DNA of 64,000 nt from Frigoribacterium faeni (GTDB lineage: Bacteria; Actinomycetota; Actinomycetes; Actinomycetales; Microbacteriaceae). Both the position numbers and the translations under genes were made by a program. Every line of letters starts with the position of its first letter. Positions within the stretch are counted from its first letter, which is position 1. The stretch spans positions 28,449 to 92,448 of the forward strand of contig NZ_BJUV01000014.1 of the NCBI RefSeq assembly GCF_007988805.1, read 5' to 3'. The notes beneath the pieces are model-generated. The model worked only from the letters and a program-made list of their open reading frames with translations. It had not been told where the DNA came from and did not search any database. Positions 45,330-55,042 of this stretch are shown in pieces.

Positions 45330-45457
45330 ATCGGCGCGCGGGATCGAGCGCGGGCGCACGGGATCGAGCGCGGACCCACGGGGTCGAGCGCGAGCACGAG
45401 GGCACGCGCTTGCGCCCGGGCGCTCGCGCTCGCACGGGCCCGCGCCCGCTCGTCGGA

Positions 45458-48118
45458 TCAGCCGGTGTTCTGCAGGCCGGCGGCGATCCCGTTGACGGTG
45501 AGCAGCAGGAGGCGGTGGTCGGCGTCGGCCGGGTCTCCCCCGCCCGCCTGACGGATCGAGCGGAGCGACCGGAGCTGCAGCAGCGAGAGCGCGTCGACGT
45601 AGGGGCTGCGCAGACGCACCGAGCGGCTGAGCACCGGGCGCCCGTCGAGGACCTCGGAGTGCTCGCTGACCTTGAGCACCCACTCGCGGGTGAGCGCCAT
45701 CTCGTCGAGCACCGCCCCGGCGAGGTCATCGCGCTCAGCGAGCCCGAGGTACTCGCGGGCGATGTGCCCGTCGGTCTTCGCCAGCGAGAGCTCGACGTTC
45801 TTGATCATCGTGCGGAACAGCGGCCACGAGGCGTAGGCGTCACGCAGCAGCTCGACGTCGCCGACGGCGGCGAGCGCCGAGCCCAGGCCGTACCAGCCGG
45901 CGAGGTTGATGCGCGCCTGGGTCCAGGCGAACACCCACGGGATCGCCCGGAGGTCCTCCAGGGACTCGACCGAGAGGCCGCGACGGGCCGGGCGCGAGCC
46001 GAGCGCGAGCAGGCCGACCTCCTCCATCGGGGTGACGGCGGCGAACCACGACGCGAAGCCGTCGGCCTTGACGAGCCCGAAGAACGCGGCGCGCGACGCG
46101 GCGTCCATCGTGCGGACGACCTCGGCGAAGCGCGCGGCGGCCTGGGCGTTCTCGGCTTCGTTCGACGGGCTGGAGGCGAGCAGCGTCGCCGCGGCCATCT
46201 GCTCGAGGTGCCGGGCGCCGATGGCCTGGTTGCCGTACTGGGCGATGATGACCTCGCCCTGCTCGGTGATCTTGAAGCGGCCGTCGACCGAGTGCGGCGG
46301 CTGCGCCAGCACGGCCTCGTTCGCCGGTCCGCCGCCGCGGCCCAGGGCTCCGCCGCGACCGTGGAAGAGGGTCAGCGTGATGTCGTTCGCCGCCGCCCAG
46401 TCGGCGATCCGGGCCTGGGCGTCGTAGAGCGCGAAGGTCGCCGACACCGGCCCGACGTCCTTCGACGAGTCCGAGTAGCCGAGCATGACCTCGAGGCGGC
46501 GACCGGTCTCGGCGAGGCGACGCTGCACGACCTCGGTGGCCAGCGCCTCCTCGAGGATGCGGGTGCTCGCCTCGAGGTCGGCGAACGTCTCGAACAGGGG
46601 GATCACGTCGAGCACCGGCGCGTCCTCGGCGGAGCCGAGAGCGAAGGCGGCGAGCTCGTGCACGTTCGCGAGGTCGGCGGACGACTGGGTGAACGACACG
46701 ATGTACCGGGAGGCGGCCCGGACTCCGTACCGCACCTGCAGATCCTTGATGGTGCGGAAGACGGCGAGGACCTCCTCGGTCATCTCGCTCGTCTCGCCTC
46801 CGGCGCGCAGCTCGGCGAGCGCCGTGCGGTGCACCTGCGAGTGCTGGCGCACCTCCAGCTCGGCGAGGTGGAAGCCGAACGTCTCGACCTGCCAGACCAG
46901 ACCCTGCAGCTCGCCGTTCGCGGCGCGGTGCGCCCCGGCCGCACGGAGCGACTGCTGGACGGTGCGGAGGTCGGCGAGCAGCTGCTCCGGAGCGTCGTAG
47001 CGGAGCGGGTCGCCGTCACGGCGCGTGGCCTCGATGCGGGCGGCGACGAAGAGCAGCACCCGGCGGTGCGTCTCGTGCGGCGAGCGGACGCCGATGCTGG
47101 ACGCGAGCGCGGGGTCGAGGGTCCGCTGCGCCTCGGCGAGGGCGACCAGCGCCGCGTCGGCGGGCGTGTCGGCCTCGTCGAGGGTGAGGGTGGCGCCGAC
47201 GCGGGAGGCAGCGCGGTGCAGACCGAGCAGGATGTGCTCGGCGGCGATGTCGGCCGCCTGGCGGGTGACGTCGGCGGTCACGTGCGGGTTGCCGTCTCGG
47301 TCGCCGCCGATCCAGCTGCCGAGTCGGAGGAACGCGGGCGCCACGGCGGGCTCGCGGCCGGCCCGGTCGCCGAGGAGGCGGTCGTCGAGCAGGCGGTACA
47401 CCTGCGGCACGATCTCGAAGAGGGTCTGGTCGAAGACGCTCATCGCGGTGCGCACCTCGTCGAGGGGCGTCGGGCGGGTGGTGCGCAGCGGGGAGGTGCG
47501 CCAGAGCGTGTCGACCTCCTCGAGCAGCCGACGCTCGGCCTCGGCGGCGGCGATGTCGTTCTGCAGGCGGTCGCGCTCGTCCATCAGGTCGCTGATGCGG
47601 CGGATGGTCGACGCGACGGCCCGGCGACGCGCCTCCGTCGGGTGCGCCGTGAGGACGGGATGGAACCGGAGGTCGCTCAGTCGCTTCGAGGCCTCGTCGG
47701 CGCCGACCTCGTCGACCAGCTGACGGAGGGTGTCCGACACCGAGTCGGACGCCGTGCGCTGCGCCGAGCCGCGACGGCGGAGCACGCGCACGCGGTGGTG
47801 CTCCTCGGCGAGGTTGCTGAGGTGGAAGTAGCAGGTGAACGCCCGCGCGACCTGCTCGGCGCGGTCCTGATCGAGGCCGTCGACGATGCGCTGGGCGTCG
47901 TCGAGCGAGGACCCGCCCGCGCCTTCGTAGGCGGCGATGACGGCGGCGCGCACGGCCTCGACGTCGCGGTAGAGGTCGTCGGAGCCGGATTCGCGCAGCA
48001 CCCTGCCGAGCAGGCTGCCGAGGAAGCTCACGTCGGCGCGCAGGTCGCCGTCGACGGCCCCGCGGATGTCGTCACGGCTGCTGCCGTCGGCACGTCTCGA
48101 TGTCTCGATGTCGGTCAC
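45458..48118 (-). CDS. ppc: phosphoenolpyruvate carboxylase
   Basis: An 886-residue PEPC. It carries VLTAHPTEARRRAV (catalytic His; family 'TAHPTe..RR'), FLRLGSWIGGDRDGNPHVT, VMLGYSDSSKDVGPVSATFALY (family 'MlGYSDSgKDaG'), LFHGRGGALGRGGGPANEAVLAQPP and the invariant C-terminal GLQNTG. All active-site loops are intact. It forms oxaloacetate from PEP and bicarbonate, the anaplerotic counterpart of the pckG reaction encoded 4 kb away. GTG 48118 is chosen; there is no strong Shine-Dalgarno sequence. Confidence 0.96.
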   Translation of the reverse strand: MTDIETSRRADGSSRDDIRGAVDGDLRADVSFLGSLLGRVLRESGSDDLYRDVEAVRAAVIAAYEGAGGSSLDDAQRIVDGLDQDRAEQVARAFTCYFHLSNLAEEHHRVRVLRRRGSAQRTASDSVSDTLRQLVDEVGADEASKRLSDLRFHPVLTAHPTEARRRAVASTIRRISDLMDERDRLQNDIAAAEAERRLLEEVDTLWRTSPLRTTRPTPLDEVRTAMSVFDQTLFEIVPQVYRLLDDRLLGDRAGREPAVAPAFLRLGSWIGGDRDGNPHVTADVTRQAADIAAEHILLGLHRAASRVGATLTLDEADTPADAALVALAEAQRTLDPALASSIGVRSPHETHRRVLLFVAARIEATRRDGDPLRYDAPEQLLADLRTVQQSLRAAGAHRAANGELQGLVWQVETFGFHLAELEVRQHSQVHRTALAELRAGGETSEMTEEVLAVFRTIKDLQVRYGVRAASRYIVSFTQSSADLANVHELAAFALGSAEDAPVLDVIPLFETFADLEASTRILEEALATEVVQRRLAETGRRLEVMLGYSDSSKDVGPVSATFALYDAQARIADWAAANDITLTLFHGRGGALGRGGGPANEAVLAQPPHSVDGRFKITEQGEVIIAQYGNQAIGARHLEQMAAATLLASSPSNEAENAQAAARFAEVVRTMDAASRAAFFGLVKADGFASWFAAVTPMEEVGLLALGSRPARRGLSVESLEDLRAIPWVFAWTQARINLAGWYGLGSALAAVGDVELLRDAYASWPLFRTMIKNVELSLAKTDGHIAREYLGLAERDDLAGAVLDEMALTREWVLKVSEHSEVLDGRPVLSRSVRLRSPYVDALSLLQLRSLRSIRQAGGGDPADADHRLLLLTVNGIAAGLQNTG

Positions 48119-48210
48119 CGCCCCATTCTGGACGACGCGGCGGCTCTGTGACGCACATCGCGCCTCCTCGGTTCGCGTCGGGGGTCGCAGCGGCCGCGGC
48201 GCGAGTCGCC

Positions 48211-48408
48211 GCACCGCGTATCGTGCACCGCACCCTGTCTAGACGGGATGCGGTGCACGGAACGTGGTGCAGTGCGCGGAACCCGGTGCGGAGAACGGGG
48301 CGCGGTGCGATGCACGGAACGCGGTGCGGCGTACGGGATGCGGTGCGCGGAACCCGGTGCGGTGCGCGGAACGCGGTGCGGTGCCCGGGACGCGGTGCCG
48401 TGCAGCGG
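48211..48408. repeat. CTAG-centred inverted repeat with 19-bp iterons (left copy)
   Basis: A palindrome at 48223-48258 (arms GTGCACCGCA and TGCGGTGCAC, centre TCTAGA) is followed by about nine degenerate iterons of the type GGTGCGGTGCGCGGAACGC (14-24 bp each, mostly 19) up to about 48408. It fills the spacer between ppc and lldD. Related arrays in the opposite orientation lie at 62791-63262. No gene is visible in it. Confidence 0.85.
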
Positions 48409-48425
48409 GACCGGCGCGCCGCGGC

Positions 48426-49664
48426 TCAGGAGCGGGCGCGCGGCACGAGCCGCTCGAGCTGGGTGACGTGCTTCGGCTCGAGCTCCTCGAGGGAGTTCAC
48501 GCCGAGGAGGCGCATGGTGCGCGCCACCTCGACCGACAGGATCTCGATGGCCCGGTCCACACCCTCGCGGCCGCCCGCCATGAGCCCGTACAGGTACGCC
48601 CGTCCGATCAGCGTGAAGCGCGCCCCGAGGGCGACCGCGGCCACGATGTCGGCACCCGACATGATGCCCGTGTCGAGGTGCACCTCGGTGTCGCCGCCGA
48701 CCTCGCGCACGACGTCGGGCAGCAGGTGGAACGGGATCGGGGCCCGGTCGAGCTGCCGCCCGCCGTGGTTCGACAGGATCAGCCCGTCGACGCCGAGGTC
48801 GGTCACGCGGCGGGCGTCGTCCACGGTCTGGATGCCCTTGACCACGAGCTTGCCCGGCCACTGCGACTTGATCCAGGCCAGATCGTCGTACGTCACCGTC
48901 GGGTCGAACATGGTGTTCAGCAGCTCGGCGACGGTGCCCGACCAGCGGTCGAGCGACGCGAACGCGAGCGGCTCGGTGGTCAGGAAGTCCACCCACCACC
49001 ACGGCCGCGGCAGCGCGTCGATGATCGTCTTCGGGGTCAGCGACGGCGGGATGGTCATGCCGTTCCGCGAGTCGCGCAGTCGCGCCCCCGCGACCGGCAC
49101 GTCGACGGTCACGAGCAGCGTGTCGAACCCGGCCTTCGCCGCCCGGTCGACCAGCGCCATCGAGCGGTCGCGGTCCTTCCACATGTAGAGCTGGAACCAG
49201 TTGCGTCCGTCGGGCGCGGCCGCCGCGACGTCCTCCACGCTCGCCGTGCCCATCGTCGACAGGCTGAACGGGATCCCCGCCGCGGCCGCCGCCGCGGCGC
49301 CGGCCTTCTCGCCCTCGGTCTGCATCATCCGGGTGAAGCCGGTCGGCGCGATCCCGAAGGGCTGCTCGACCCGCTTCCCCAGGACGTCCCAGCCGGTGTC
49401 GACCGTCGCGACGTCGTGCAGGATCGCCGGGTTGAACTGCACGTCGCGGAACGCCTGCCGCGCCCGCCGCAGCGAGATCTCGGCCTCCGCGGAGCCGTCG
49501 GTGTAGTCGAACGCCGCCGTGGGCGTCCGCCGCTTGGCGATCCGACGGAGATCCTCGATGGTCAGAGCCTCGCGCAGCCGTTTGGCCTTGAGGTCGAACG
49601 TGGGCTTCTTGAACTGCATCAGCGGCGCGAGATCGTGGAACTTCGGGATGCGACGGTCGACCAT
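48426..49664 (-). CDS. lldD: FMN-dependent alpha-hydroxy-acid (L-lactate) dehydrogenase
   Basis: A 412-residue FMN enzyme of the LldD/glycolate-oxidase family: [20 protein letters not shown] at the start of the barrel, [73 protein letters not shown], the catalytic [18 protein letters not shown] (active-site His) and [31 protein letters not shown]. It oxidises L-lactate to pyruvate. Its place at the end of the rhamnose genes fits, because the aldolase-dehydrogenase yields lactate. ATG 49664 is preceded by GAAAGGA. Confidence 0.92.
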   Translation of the reverse strand: MVDRRIPKFHDLAPLMQFKKPTFDLKAKRLREALTIEDLRRIAKRRTPTAAFDYTDGSAEAEISLRRARQAFRDVQFNPAILHDVATVDTGWDVLGKRVEQPFGIAPTGFTRMMQTEGEKAGAAAAAAAGIPFSLSTMGTASVEDVAAAAPDGRNWFQLYMWKDRDRSMALVDRAAKAGFDTLLVTVDVPVAGARLRDSRNGMTIPPSLTPKTIIDALPRPWWWVDFLTTEPLAFASLDRWSGTVAELLNTMFDPTVTYDDLAWIKSQWPGKLVVKGIQTVDDARRVTDLGVDGLILSNHGGRQLDRAPIPFHLLPDVVREVGGDTEVHLDTGIMSGADIVAAVALGARFTLIGRAYLYGLMAGGREGVDRAIEILSVEVARTMRLLGVNSLEELEPKHVTQLERLVPRARS

Positions 49665-49695
49665 GGTGGGTCCTTTCGGGTGGAGAGGAGGGAGT

Positions 49696-51195
49696 TCAGG
49701 AGGCGCGCGCGGCGGCCCGGGACGCCACCGACCGCGGTCGGTACGTCACGGGGGCGGACGAGGCCGAGACCAGCGCCCGCAGGGCCTCGAGCGACGACGA
49801 CGGGTCGACGAGGCCGGCGGCTCTCGCCTGCACCAGCACGTTGCCGATCGCCGTCGCCTCGACGGGGCCGGCAAGCACCGTGCAGCCGGTGCGATCGGCC
49901 GTCAGCTGGCAGAGCAGGGCGTTCTGCGACCCGCCGCCGACGACGTGCACGGTGCGGATCGTGCGGCCCGAGAGCCGCTCGGCGTCGCGCAGCGTCGTGG
50001 CGTAGGCGGCGGCCAGCGATTCGAGGATGCTCCGCACCACCTCGGCGCGGCCCCGCGGCGGTTCGACGTCGTGCTCGACGCACCAGGCCTCGATGCGGGC
50101 GGGCATGTCGCCGGGCGGCGAGAACCGCTCGTCGGTGGCGTCGAACACCGACACGGGCCGCGTCACCTCGGCCGCCTCGGCGAGCAGGGCGGCGAGGTCG
50201 CTGCTGCGCTCGGCGGCGGACGCCCCCGAGCCGTCCCAGCTGCGCATCGACTCGCTGAGCAGCCACAGGCCCGAGACGTTCTTGAGGAACCTCGTCCGGC
50301 CGTCGACCCCGCCCTCGTTGGTGAAGCCCGCCGCGCGCGCCTCCTCCGTGAGCAGGGGCGAGGGGAGCTCGAGGCCGACGAGCGACCAGGTGCCGCTCGA
50401 GACGTAGGCGGCGTCGTCGCCGGCCAGCGGCACGGCGACGACGGCGGAAGCCGTGTCGTGCGAGCCGACGGCGGTGACCCCGAGCGCGGGCCCGGCGCCG
50501 ATGATCGACGCGACCGACGGGAGCAGCGGACCGAGACGGGTGCCGGGCTCGACCAGCGAGGCGAAGAGCCCGCCGGGCAGGCCGACCCGGTCGAGGAGGT
50601 CGACGTCCCAGGCGCGGTCCACCGGCGAGAGCAGCCCCGTCGTCGACGCGTTGGTCGACTCGGTGGCCGCGACCCCGGTCAGCCACCACGAGAACAGGTC
50701 GGGCACGAGCAGAGCGCGGTCGGCCAGGTCGAGGACTCCGGAGGCGCGGTCCGCCGCCAGCTGGAACACCGTGTTGAACGGCAGATGCTGCAGCCCGGCG
50801 CGCGTGAACAGCTCCTGGGGCGAGACGGCCGCGTGCACCGCCGCCACCCCCTCGGCCGTGCGCTCGTCGCGGTAGTGGTAGGGCGTGCCGAGCAGCCGCC
50901 CGTCGCGGAGCAGCGCGTAGTCGACGGCCCACGAGTCGACGCCGATCGAGACCAGGTCGGGCTCGTCGCGCACGGCGGCGGCGAGCCCCGCGGTGACCGA
51001 CCGCCAGAGGCCGAGGACGTCCCAGTGCAGGCCGACCCGACCCGCGCCTCCTCGGCTCCCGCCCTCGGGCACGGTGACCGGGTCGTTCGCGAACCGGGCG
51101 ACGTGCCGCAGCCGGACGCCGTCGCGGTCGGCCCAGCCGAGCATGACCCGGCCGCTCGTCGCGCCGAGGTCGACGGCCGCGACCGCCCCGCTCAT
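49696..51195 (-). CDS. rhaB: rhamnulokinase
   Basis: A 499-residue FGGY carbohydrate kinase of the RhaB type: [16 protein letters not shown] (phosphate-1 motif), [73 protein letters not shown] and [22 protein letters not shown] (adenosine loop). It phosphorylates L-rhamnulose. An insert [12 protein letters not shown] lies near residue 50 where the GGAGGCGCG word falls. The ATG overlaps the stop of the aldolase-dehydrogenase gene (ATGA). Confidence 0.93.
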   Translation of the reverse strand: MSGAVAAVDLGATSGRVMLGWADRDGVRLRHVARFANDPVTVPEGGSRGGAGRVGLHWDVLGLWRSVTAGLAAAVRDEPDLVSIGVDSWAVDYALLRDGRLLGTPYHYRDERTAEGVAAVHAAVSPQELFTRAGLQHLPFNTVFQLAADRASGVLDLADRALLVPDLFSWWLTGVAATESTNASTTGLLSPVDRAWDVDLLDRVGLPGGLFASLVEPGTRLGPLLPSVASIIGAGPALGVTAVGSHDTASAVVAVPLAGDDAAYVSSGTWSLVGLELPSPLLTEEARAAGFTNEGGVDGRTRFLKNVSGLWLLSESMRSWDGSGASAAERSSDLAALLAEAAEVTRPVSVFDATDERFSPPGDMPARIEAWCVEHDVEPPRGRAEVVRSILESLAAAYATTLRDAERLSGRTIRTVHVVGGGSQNALLCQLTADRTGCTVLAGPVEATAIGNVLVQARAAGLVDPSSSLEALRALVSASSAPVTYRPRSVASRAAARAS

Positions 51196-53237
51196 CGGAG
51201 GAAGGCCGCGGCGACGCCCGCGTCGACGGGGATGTGCAGCCCGGTCGTGTGCGAGAAGTCGCTGGTGCAGATGGCGTAGACGGCCGCGGCGACGTTCTCG
51301 GGCACGACCTCGCGCTTGAGGATGGTGCGCTGCGCGTAGAAGGCGCCCAGGTCCTGTTCGTCGATGCCGTAGGTCTTGGCGCGGTTGGCGCCCCAGCCGC
51401 TGGCGAAGATGCCCGAGCCGCGCACGACGCCGTCGGGGTTGATGCCGTTGACGCGGATGCCGTGCTCGCCGAGCTCGGCCGCGAGCAGTCGCACCTGGTG
51501 GGCCTGGTCGGCCTTGGTCGCCGAGTAGGCGATGTTGTTCGGACCGGCGAACACCGAGTTCTTCGACGAGATGTAGACGATGTCGCCGCCGAGCCCCTGG
51601 TCGACGAGCACCCGCGCCGCGTTCTTCGCGACGAGGAACGAGCCCTTGGCCATGACGTCGTGCTGGAGGTCCCAGTCGGCCTCGGTGGTGTCGAAAAGAG
51701 ACTTCGAGAGGCTCAGTCCGGCGTTGTTCACGACCAGGTCGAGACCGCCGAAGGCGAGCAGCACCTCGGCTATCGAATCCTGCACGGCCGTCTCGTCGCT
51801 CACGTTCGCCGCGACCCCGCGGGCCACGTCGGGCCCGCCGATCTCGGCCGCCGCGGCCTGCGCCCTGCCGAGGTCGAGGTCGGCGATGACGACGCACGCG
51901 CCCTCGGCGGCGAGGCGGGTGGCGATGGCCTTGCCGATGCCCGACGCGGCGCCGGTGACGAGCGCGATGCGGCCGGCCAGCGGCTTGGGCTTCGGCAGGC
52001 GCTGCAGCTTGGCCTCCTCGAGGGCCCAGTACTCGATGCGGAACTTCTCGACCTCGTCGATCGGCGCGTAGGTGGAGAGGCCCTCGGCGCCGCGCATCAC
52101 GTTGATCGCATTGACGTAGAACTCGCCCGCGACCCGGGCGGTCTGAGCGTCCTTGCCGAAGGAGAACATCCCCACGCCGGGCACGAGCACGATCAGCGGG
52201 TCGGCGCCGCGGATGGCCGGGCTGCCGGGCGTGGCGTGGCGGTCGTAGTACGCCTGGTAGTCGACGCGGTACTGCTCGTGCAGCTCGCGGAGACGTGCGA
52301 TCGACGCGTCGACGTCGGCGTCGGCCGGCAGGTCGAGCACCAGCGGCGTCACCTTGGTGCGGAGGAAGTGGTCGGGGCAGCTCGTGCCGAGCGCGGTCAG
52401 CCGCGGGTGCTCGGCGGCGGCGAGGAAGTCGAGCACGACCTCGTCGTCGCTGAAGTGACCCACCTGAGGGGCGTCCTGCGAGGCGAGGCCGCGGATGGTC
52501 GGGGCCAGGGCCGCCGCCTTGGCGTGCCGCTCGGTCTCGGGCAGCGCGGCGTATCCCTCGAGCACGGGGCCGAAGGGCTCGGGGCGGGCGTGCTCGGCGA
52601 TGTGGGCCTCGGCTGTCTCGATGATCCACCGCGAGTTCGCCTCGGCCTCGTCGCTCGTGTCTCCCCAGGCCGTGATGCCGTGCCCGCCGAGGATGGTGCC
52701 GATCGCCTCGGGGTTCTCCGCCTTGATGGCGGCGATGTCGAGCCCGAGCTGCCAGCCGGGGCGGCGCCACGGCACCCAGACGACGCGGCCGCCGAAGATC
52801 TCGGCGGTCAGCCGCTCGCCGTCGGCGGCCGTCGCGATCGCGATGCCGGCGTCGGGGTGCAGGTGGTCGACGTGCGCCGCGTCGACGAGCCCGTGCATCG
52901 CCGTGTCGATCGACGGGGCCGCGCCGCCCTTGCCGTGCAGCGCGTAGTCGAACGCGGCCACCATCTCGTCCTCGTGCTCGGGGCCGCGGTAGACGTTCGC
53001 CAGCCCCCGCAGCCGATCGAGCCGCAGCACCGCCAGGCCCGACTCGGTCAGCGTGCCGAGGTCGCCGCCCGACCCCTTCACCCAGAGCAGCTCGACCGGC
53101 TCGCCCGTCGCCGGGTCGAGGGCCGTGCCCTTGGCCGACGTGTTGCCGCCCGCGTAGTTCGTCACCCGGGGGTCGGCCCCGAGTCGGTTGCTGCGGGCGA
53201 TCAGGTCGGCCGCGGCGGTGGAGGTGGTCGTGGTCAT
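51192..53237 (-). CDS. bifunctional rhamnulose-1-phosphate aldolase / short-chain dehydrogenase
   Basis: 681 residues. The N-terminal class-II aldolase domain (residues 1-~400) has NYAGGNTSAKG, LLWVKGSGGDLG, DHLHPDAGIAI (metal His pair) and ILGGHGITAWGDT. The C-terminal SDR domain (from ~425) has GRIALVTGAASGIGKAIATRLAAEGACVVIADLD (NAD motif), VVNNAGLS, and the Ser and Tyr-x-x-x-Lys of VYISSKNSVFAGPNNIAYSATKADQA. Such fusions (YuxG/RhaEW type) split rhamnulose-1-phosphate into dihydroxyacetone phosphate and lactaldehyde and oxidise the latter to lactate. This links to lldD downstream. Confidence 0.93.
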   Translation of the reverse strand: MTTTTSTAAADLIARSNRLGADPRVTNYAGGNTSAKGTALDPATGEPVELLWVKGSGGDLGTLTESGLAVLRLDRLRGLANVYRGPEHEDEMVAAFDYALHGKGGAAPSIDTAMHGLVDAAHVDHLHPDAGIAIATAADGERLTAEIFGGRVVWVPWRRPGWQLGLDIAAIKAENPEAIGTILGGHGITAWGDTSDEAEANSRWIIETAEAHIAEHARPEPFGPVLEGYAALPETERHAKAAALAPTIRGLASQDAPQVGHFSDDEVVLDFLAAAEHPRLTALGTSCPDHFLRTKVTPLVLDLPADADVDASIARLRELHEQYRVDYQAYYDRHATPGSPAIRGADPLIVLVPGVGMFSFGKDAQTARVAGEFYVNAINVMRGAEGLSTYAPIDEVEKFRIEYWALEEAKLQRLPKPKPLAGRIALVTGAASGIGKAIATRLAAEGACVVIADLDLGRAQAAAAEIGGPDVARGVAANVSDETAVQDSIAEVLLAFGGLDLVVNNAGLSLSKSLFDTTEADWDLQHDVMAKGSFLVAKNAARVLVDQGLGGDIVYISSKNSVFAGPNNIAYSATKADQAHQVRLLAAELGEHGIRVNGINPDGVVRGSGIFASGWGANRAKTYGIDEQDLGAFYAQRTILKREVVPENVAAAVYAICTSDFSHTTGLHIPVDAGVAAAFLR

Positions 53238-53322
53238 GGATCCGTCTTCTGTCTGGGCCCCCGAGGAGGCGCGGGTCGTGTCGGGCAGGTCGGCTGCGGG
53301 TCGCTGCGGGCGGGTCTGCTGC

Positions 53323-54486
53323 TCAGGTCCAGCTGAGCTGCTTGCCGCCGACGCGCTCCGCGGCGAGGCGCTCGGGGGTGCCGCTCGCGAGGTAGGCCGC
53401 CATCGGGTCGCGGGGCAGACCGCGCGACTCGCGCCAGTCGGCCAGGGCCGGGCGCACGTCGGTGTAGAAGGCGTCCATCAGCACGGCGTTCGCGCCGAGG
53501 ACGTCGTGGGAGGCGCGGGCCGCGTCGAGCGCGGGGCGGTCGACGAGCAGGGCGCGCGCGGTCATCTCCTGCACGTTCAGCACGCTGCGGATCTGACCGG
53601 GGATCTTGTCCTCGACGTTGTGGCACTGGTCGAGCATGAACTGGACGGGCGATCCGACGTCGAGGCCGCCGCCGTCGACGACCTCGAACAGGATGCGGAA
53701 CAGCTGGAACGGGTCGGCCGCGCCGACGATGAGGTCGTCGTCGGCGTAGAACCGCGAGTTGAAGTCGAACGAGCCGAGCTTGCCGAGGCGGAGCAGCTGC
53801 ATCACGATGAACTCGATGTTGGTGCCGGGCGCGTGGTGCCCGGTGTCGAGGCAGGTCAGCGCCTGGTCGCCGAGGGCCGACACCTGCGCGTAGCTCGTGC
53901 CCCAGTCGGGGACGTCGGTGTGATAGAACGCCGGCTCGAAGAACTTGTACTCGAGCACGAGGCGCTGTTCGGGGTCGAGCCCGGCGTAGATCTCGGCGAG
54001 CGACTCGGCGAGGTGGTCCTGGCGCTGACGCAGGGAGTCCTGGCCCGGGTAGTTCGTGCCGTCGGCGAGCCAGATCTTGAGGTCGCGCGATCCGGTCTCG
54101 CGCATGATGTCGAGGCAGCGGAGGTGGTGGTCGATCGCCTTGCGCCGGACCGCCGCGTCGCTGTGCGCGAGGCTGCCGAACTTGTAGGCGTCGTCCTGGA
54201 AGGTGTTCGAGTTGACCGTGCCGAGCGCGACGCCGAGGCCCTCGGCGTACGACCGGAGGGCGCCGAAGTCGTCGACCTCGTCCCACGGGATGTGCAGGGC
54301 CACGCTCGGCGCGAGGCCGGTGTATTCGTGCACCCGCGCGGCGTCGGCGATCTTCTCCTCCGCCGTGCGCGGCGTGCCGGGCGTGCCGAAGACCTTGAAG
54401 CGGGTGCCGGAGTTGCCGAACGCCCAGCTGGGCAGCTCGATGGCCTGGCGCTCGAGCGTCGGGGCGATGGACTCGAAGGTGGTCAT
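53323..54486 (-). CDS. rhaI: L-rhamnose isomerase (RhaI type)
   Basis: A 387-residue TIM-barrel isomerase of the Pseudomonas stutzeri/Bacillus-like RhaI class, not the E. coli RhaA class. Motifs are FGNSGTRFKVFGTPGTPRTAEEKIADAARVH, ALHIPWDEVDDFG, VNSNTFQDDAYKFGSL, DLKIWLADGTNYPGQDSLRQRQDHL (metal Asp and His region), LVLEYKFFEPAFYHTDVPDWGTSY, CLDTGHHAPGTNIEFIV and FDFNSRFYADDDLIVG. It converts L-rhamnose to L-rhamnulose. The ATG overlaps the rhaM stop (ATGA). Confidence 0.94.
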   Translation of the reverse strand: MTTFESIAPTLERQAIELPSWAFGNSGTRFKVFGTPGTPRTAEEKIADAARVHEYTGLAPSVALHIPWDEVDDFGALRSYAEGLGVALGTVNSNTFQDDAYKFGSLAHSDAAVRRKAIDHHLRCLDIMRETGSRDLKIWLADGTNYPGQDSLRQRQDHLAESLAEIYAGLDPEQRLVLEYKFFEPAFYHTDVPDWGTSYAQVSALGDQALTCLDTGHHAPGTNIEFIVMQLLRLGKLGSFDFNSRFYADDDLIVGAADPFQLFRILFEVVDGGGLDVGSPVQFMLDQCHNVEDKIPGQIRSVLNVQEMTARALLVDRPALDAARASHDVLGANAVLMDAFYTDVRPALADWRESRGLPRDPMAAYLASGTPERLAAERVGGKQLSWT

Positions 54487-54965
54487 GAGGTCTCTTCCGT
54501 GGTCGTGGTCGTGCGGTCGTCGGACGTCGTCGATGACGCCGGGGTCGGTGATGCCGTGGTCGGGGATGCCGTGGTCGGGGATGCGGCCGGGTCGGTGGAG
54601 TAGCGGCCTCCGCCCGGCAGGCCGAGCTGGGCCTCGAGGTTGAAGACCTGCGTCAGCAGCTCGAAGCCCTCGTCGGGCGGGGTGCCGTCGAGGGAGGTGA
54701 AGAACTCGGCCATCGACGCCTGCCAGCGGGTGTTCACCTCGGTGCGGGCCATGGCGGCCTGCGCCTCTTCGAGCGAGGCGGCCTCCACGGTGCCGACGAG
54801 CAGCCCGTCGGGCGCCGCGAAGAGCGAGTACGAGTGCCAGCCGCTGTCGTGCAGCGCCTGGAGCATCTCGGGCCAGACCTCGGCGTGGCGACGCGTGTAC
54901 TCGGTCAGCCGGTCGGGAGCGACCTGGAGGCGGAACGCGTAGCGCTCGTGCTCGTCTGCGGTCAT
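54483..54965 (-). CDS. rhaM: L-rhamnose mutarotase with a low-complexity tail
   Basis: 160 residues. The first ~105 match the dimeric ferredoxin-like RhaM/YiiL fold: YAFRLQVAPDRLTEYTRRHAEVWPEML (catalytic-type His in 'Y...H..vW'), GWHSYSLFAAPDGLLVGTVEA and RWQASMAEFFTSLDG. The remaining ~35 residues are a Ser/Thr/Ala/Pro tail with three SPTTA-like units. These are encoded by ~15-bp tandem repeats (GATGCCGTGGTCGGG type, about 54539-54590). It interconverts alpha- and beta-L-rhamnose. It is the first gene of the catabolic operon, directly downstream of a LacI-type operator candidate. Confidence 0.9.
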   Translation of the reverse strand: MTADEHERYAFRLQVAPDRLTEYTRRHAEVWPEMLQALHDSGWHSYSLFAAPDGLLVGTVEAASLEEAQAAMARTEVNTRWQASMAEFFTSLDGTPPDEGFELLTQVFNLEAQLGLPGGGRYSTDPAASPTTASPTTASPTPASSTTSDDRTTTTTEETS

Positions 54966-54986
54966 GGGGTGTTCTCCGGTTCGTCG

Positions 54987-55000
54987 TTGAATCGTTTCAA
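54987..55000. promoter_or_regulatory. candidate LacI-type operator upstream of rhaM
   Basis: TTGAATCGTTTCAA at 54987-55000 has perfect TTGAA/TTCAA arms. Its TGAATCGTTTCAA core is identical to the site at 61620-61632 upstream of the rhaT transporter operon. It lies 22 bases before the rhaM ATG, a position suited to repression by the LacI protein encoded at 61761. Confidence 0.8.
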
Positions 55001-55042
55001 TACGCCGAGCGTAGCAACTGCCGCCGCGCCCGACAAGTGGTC

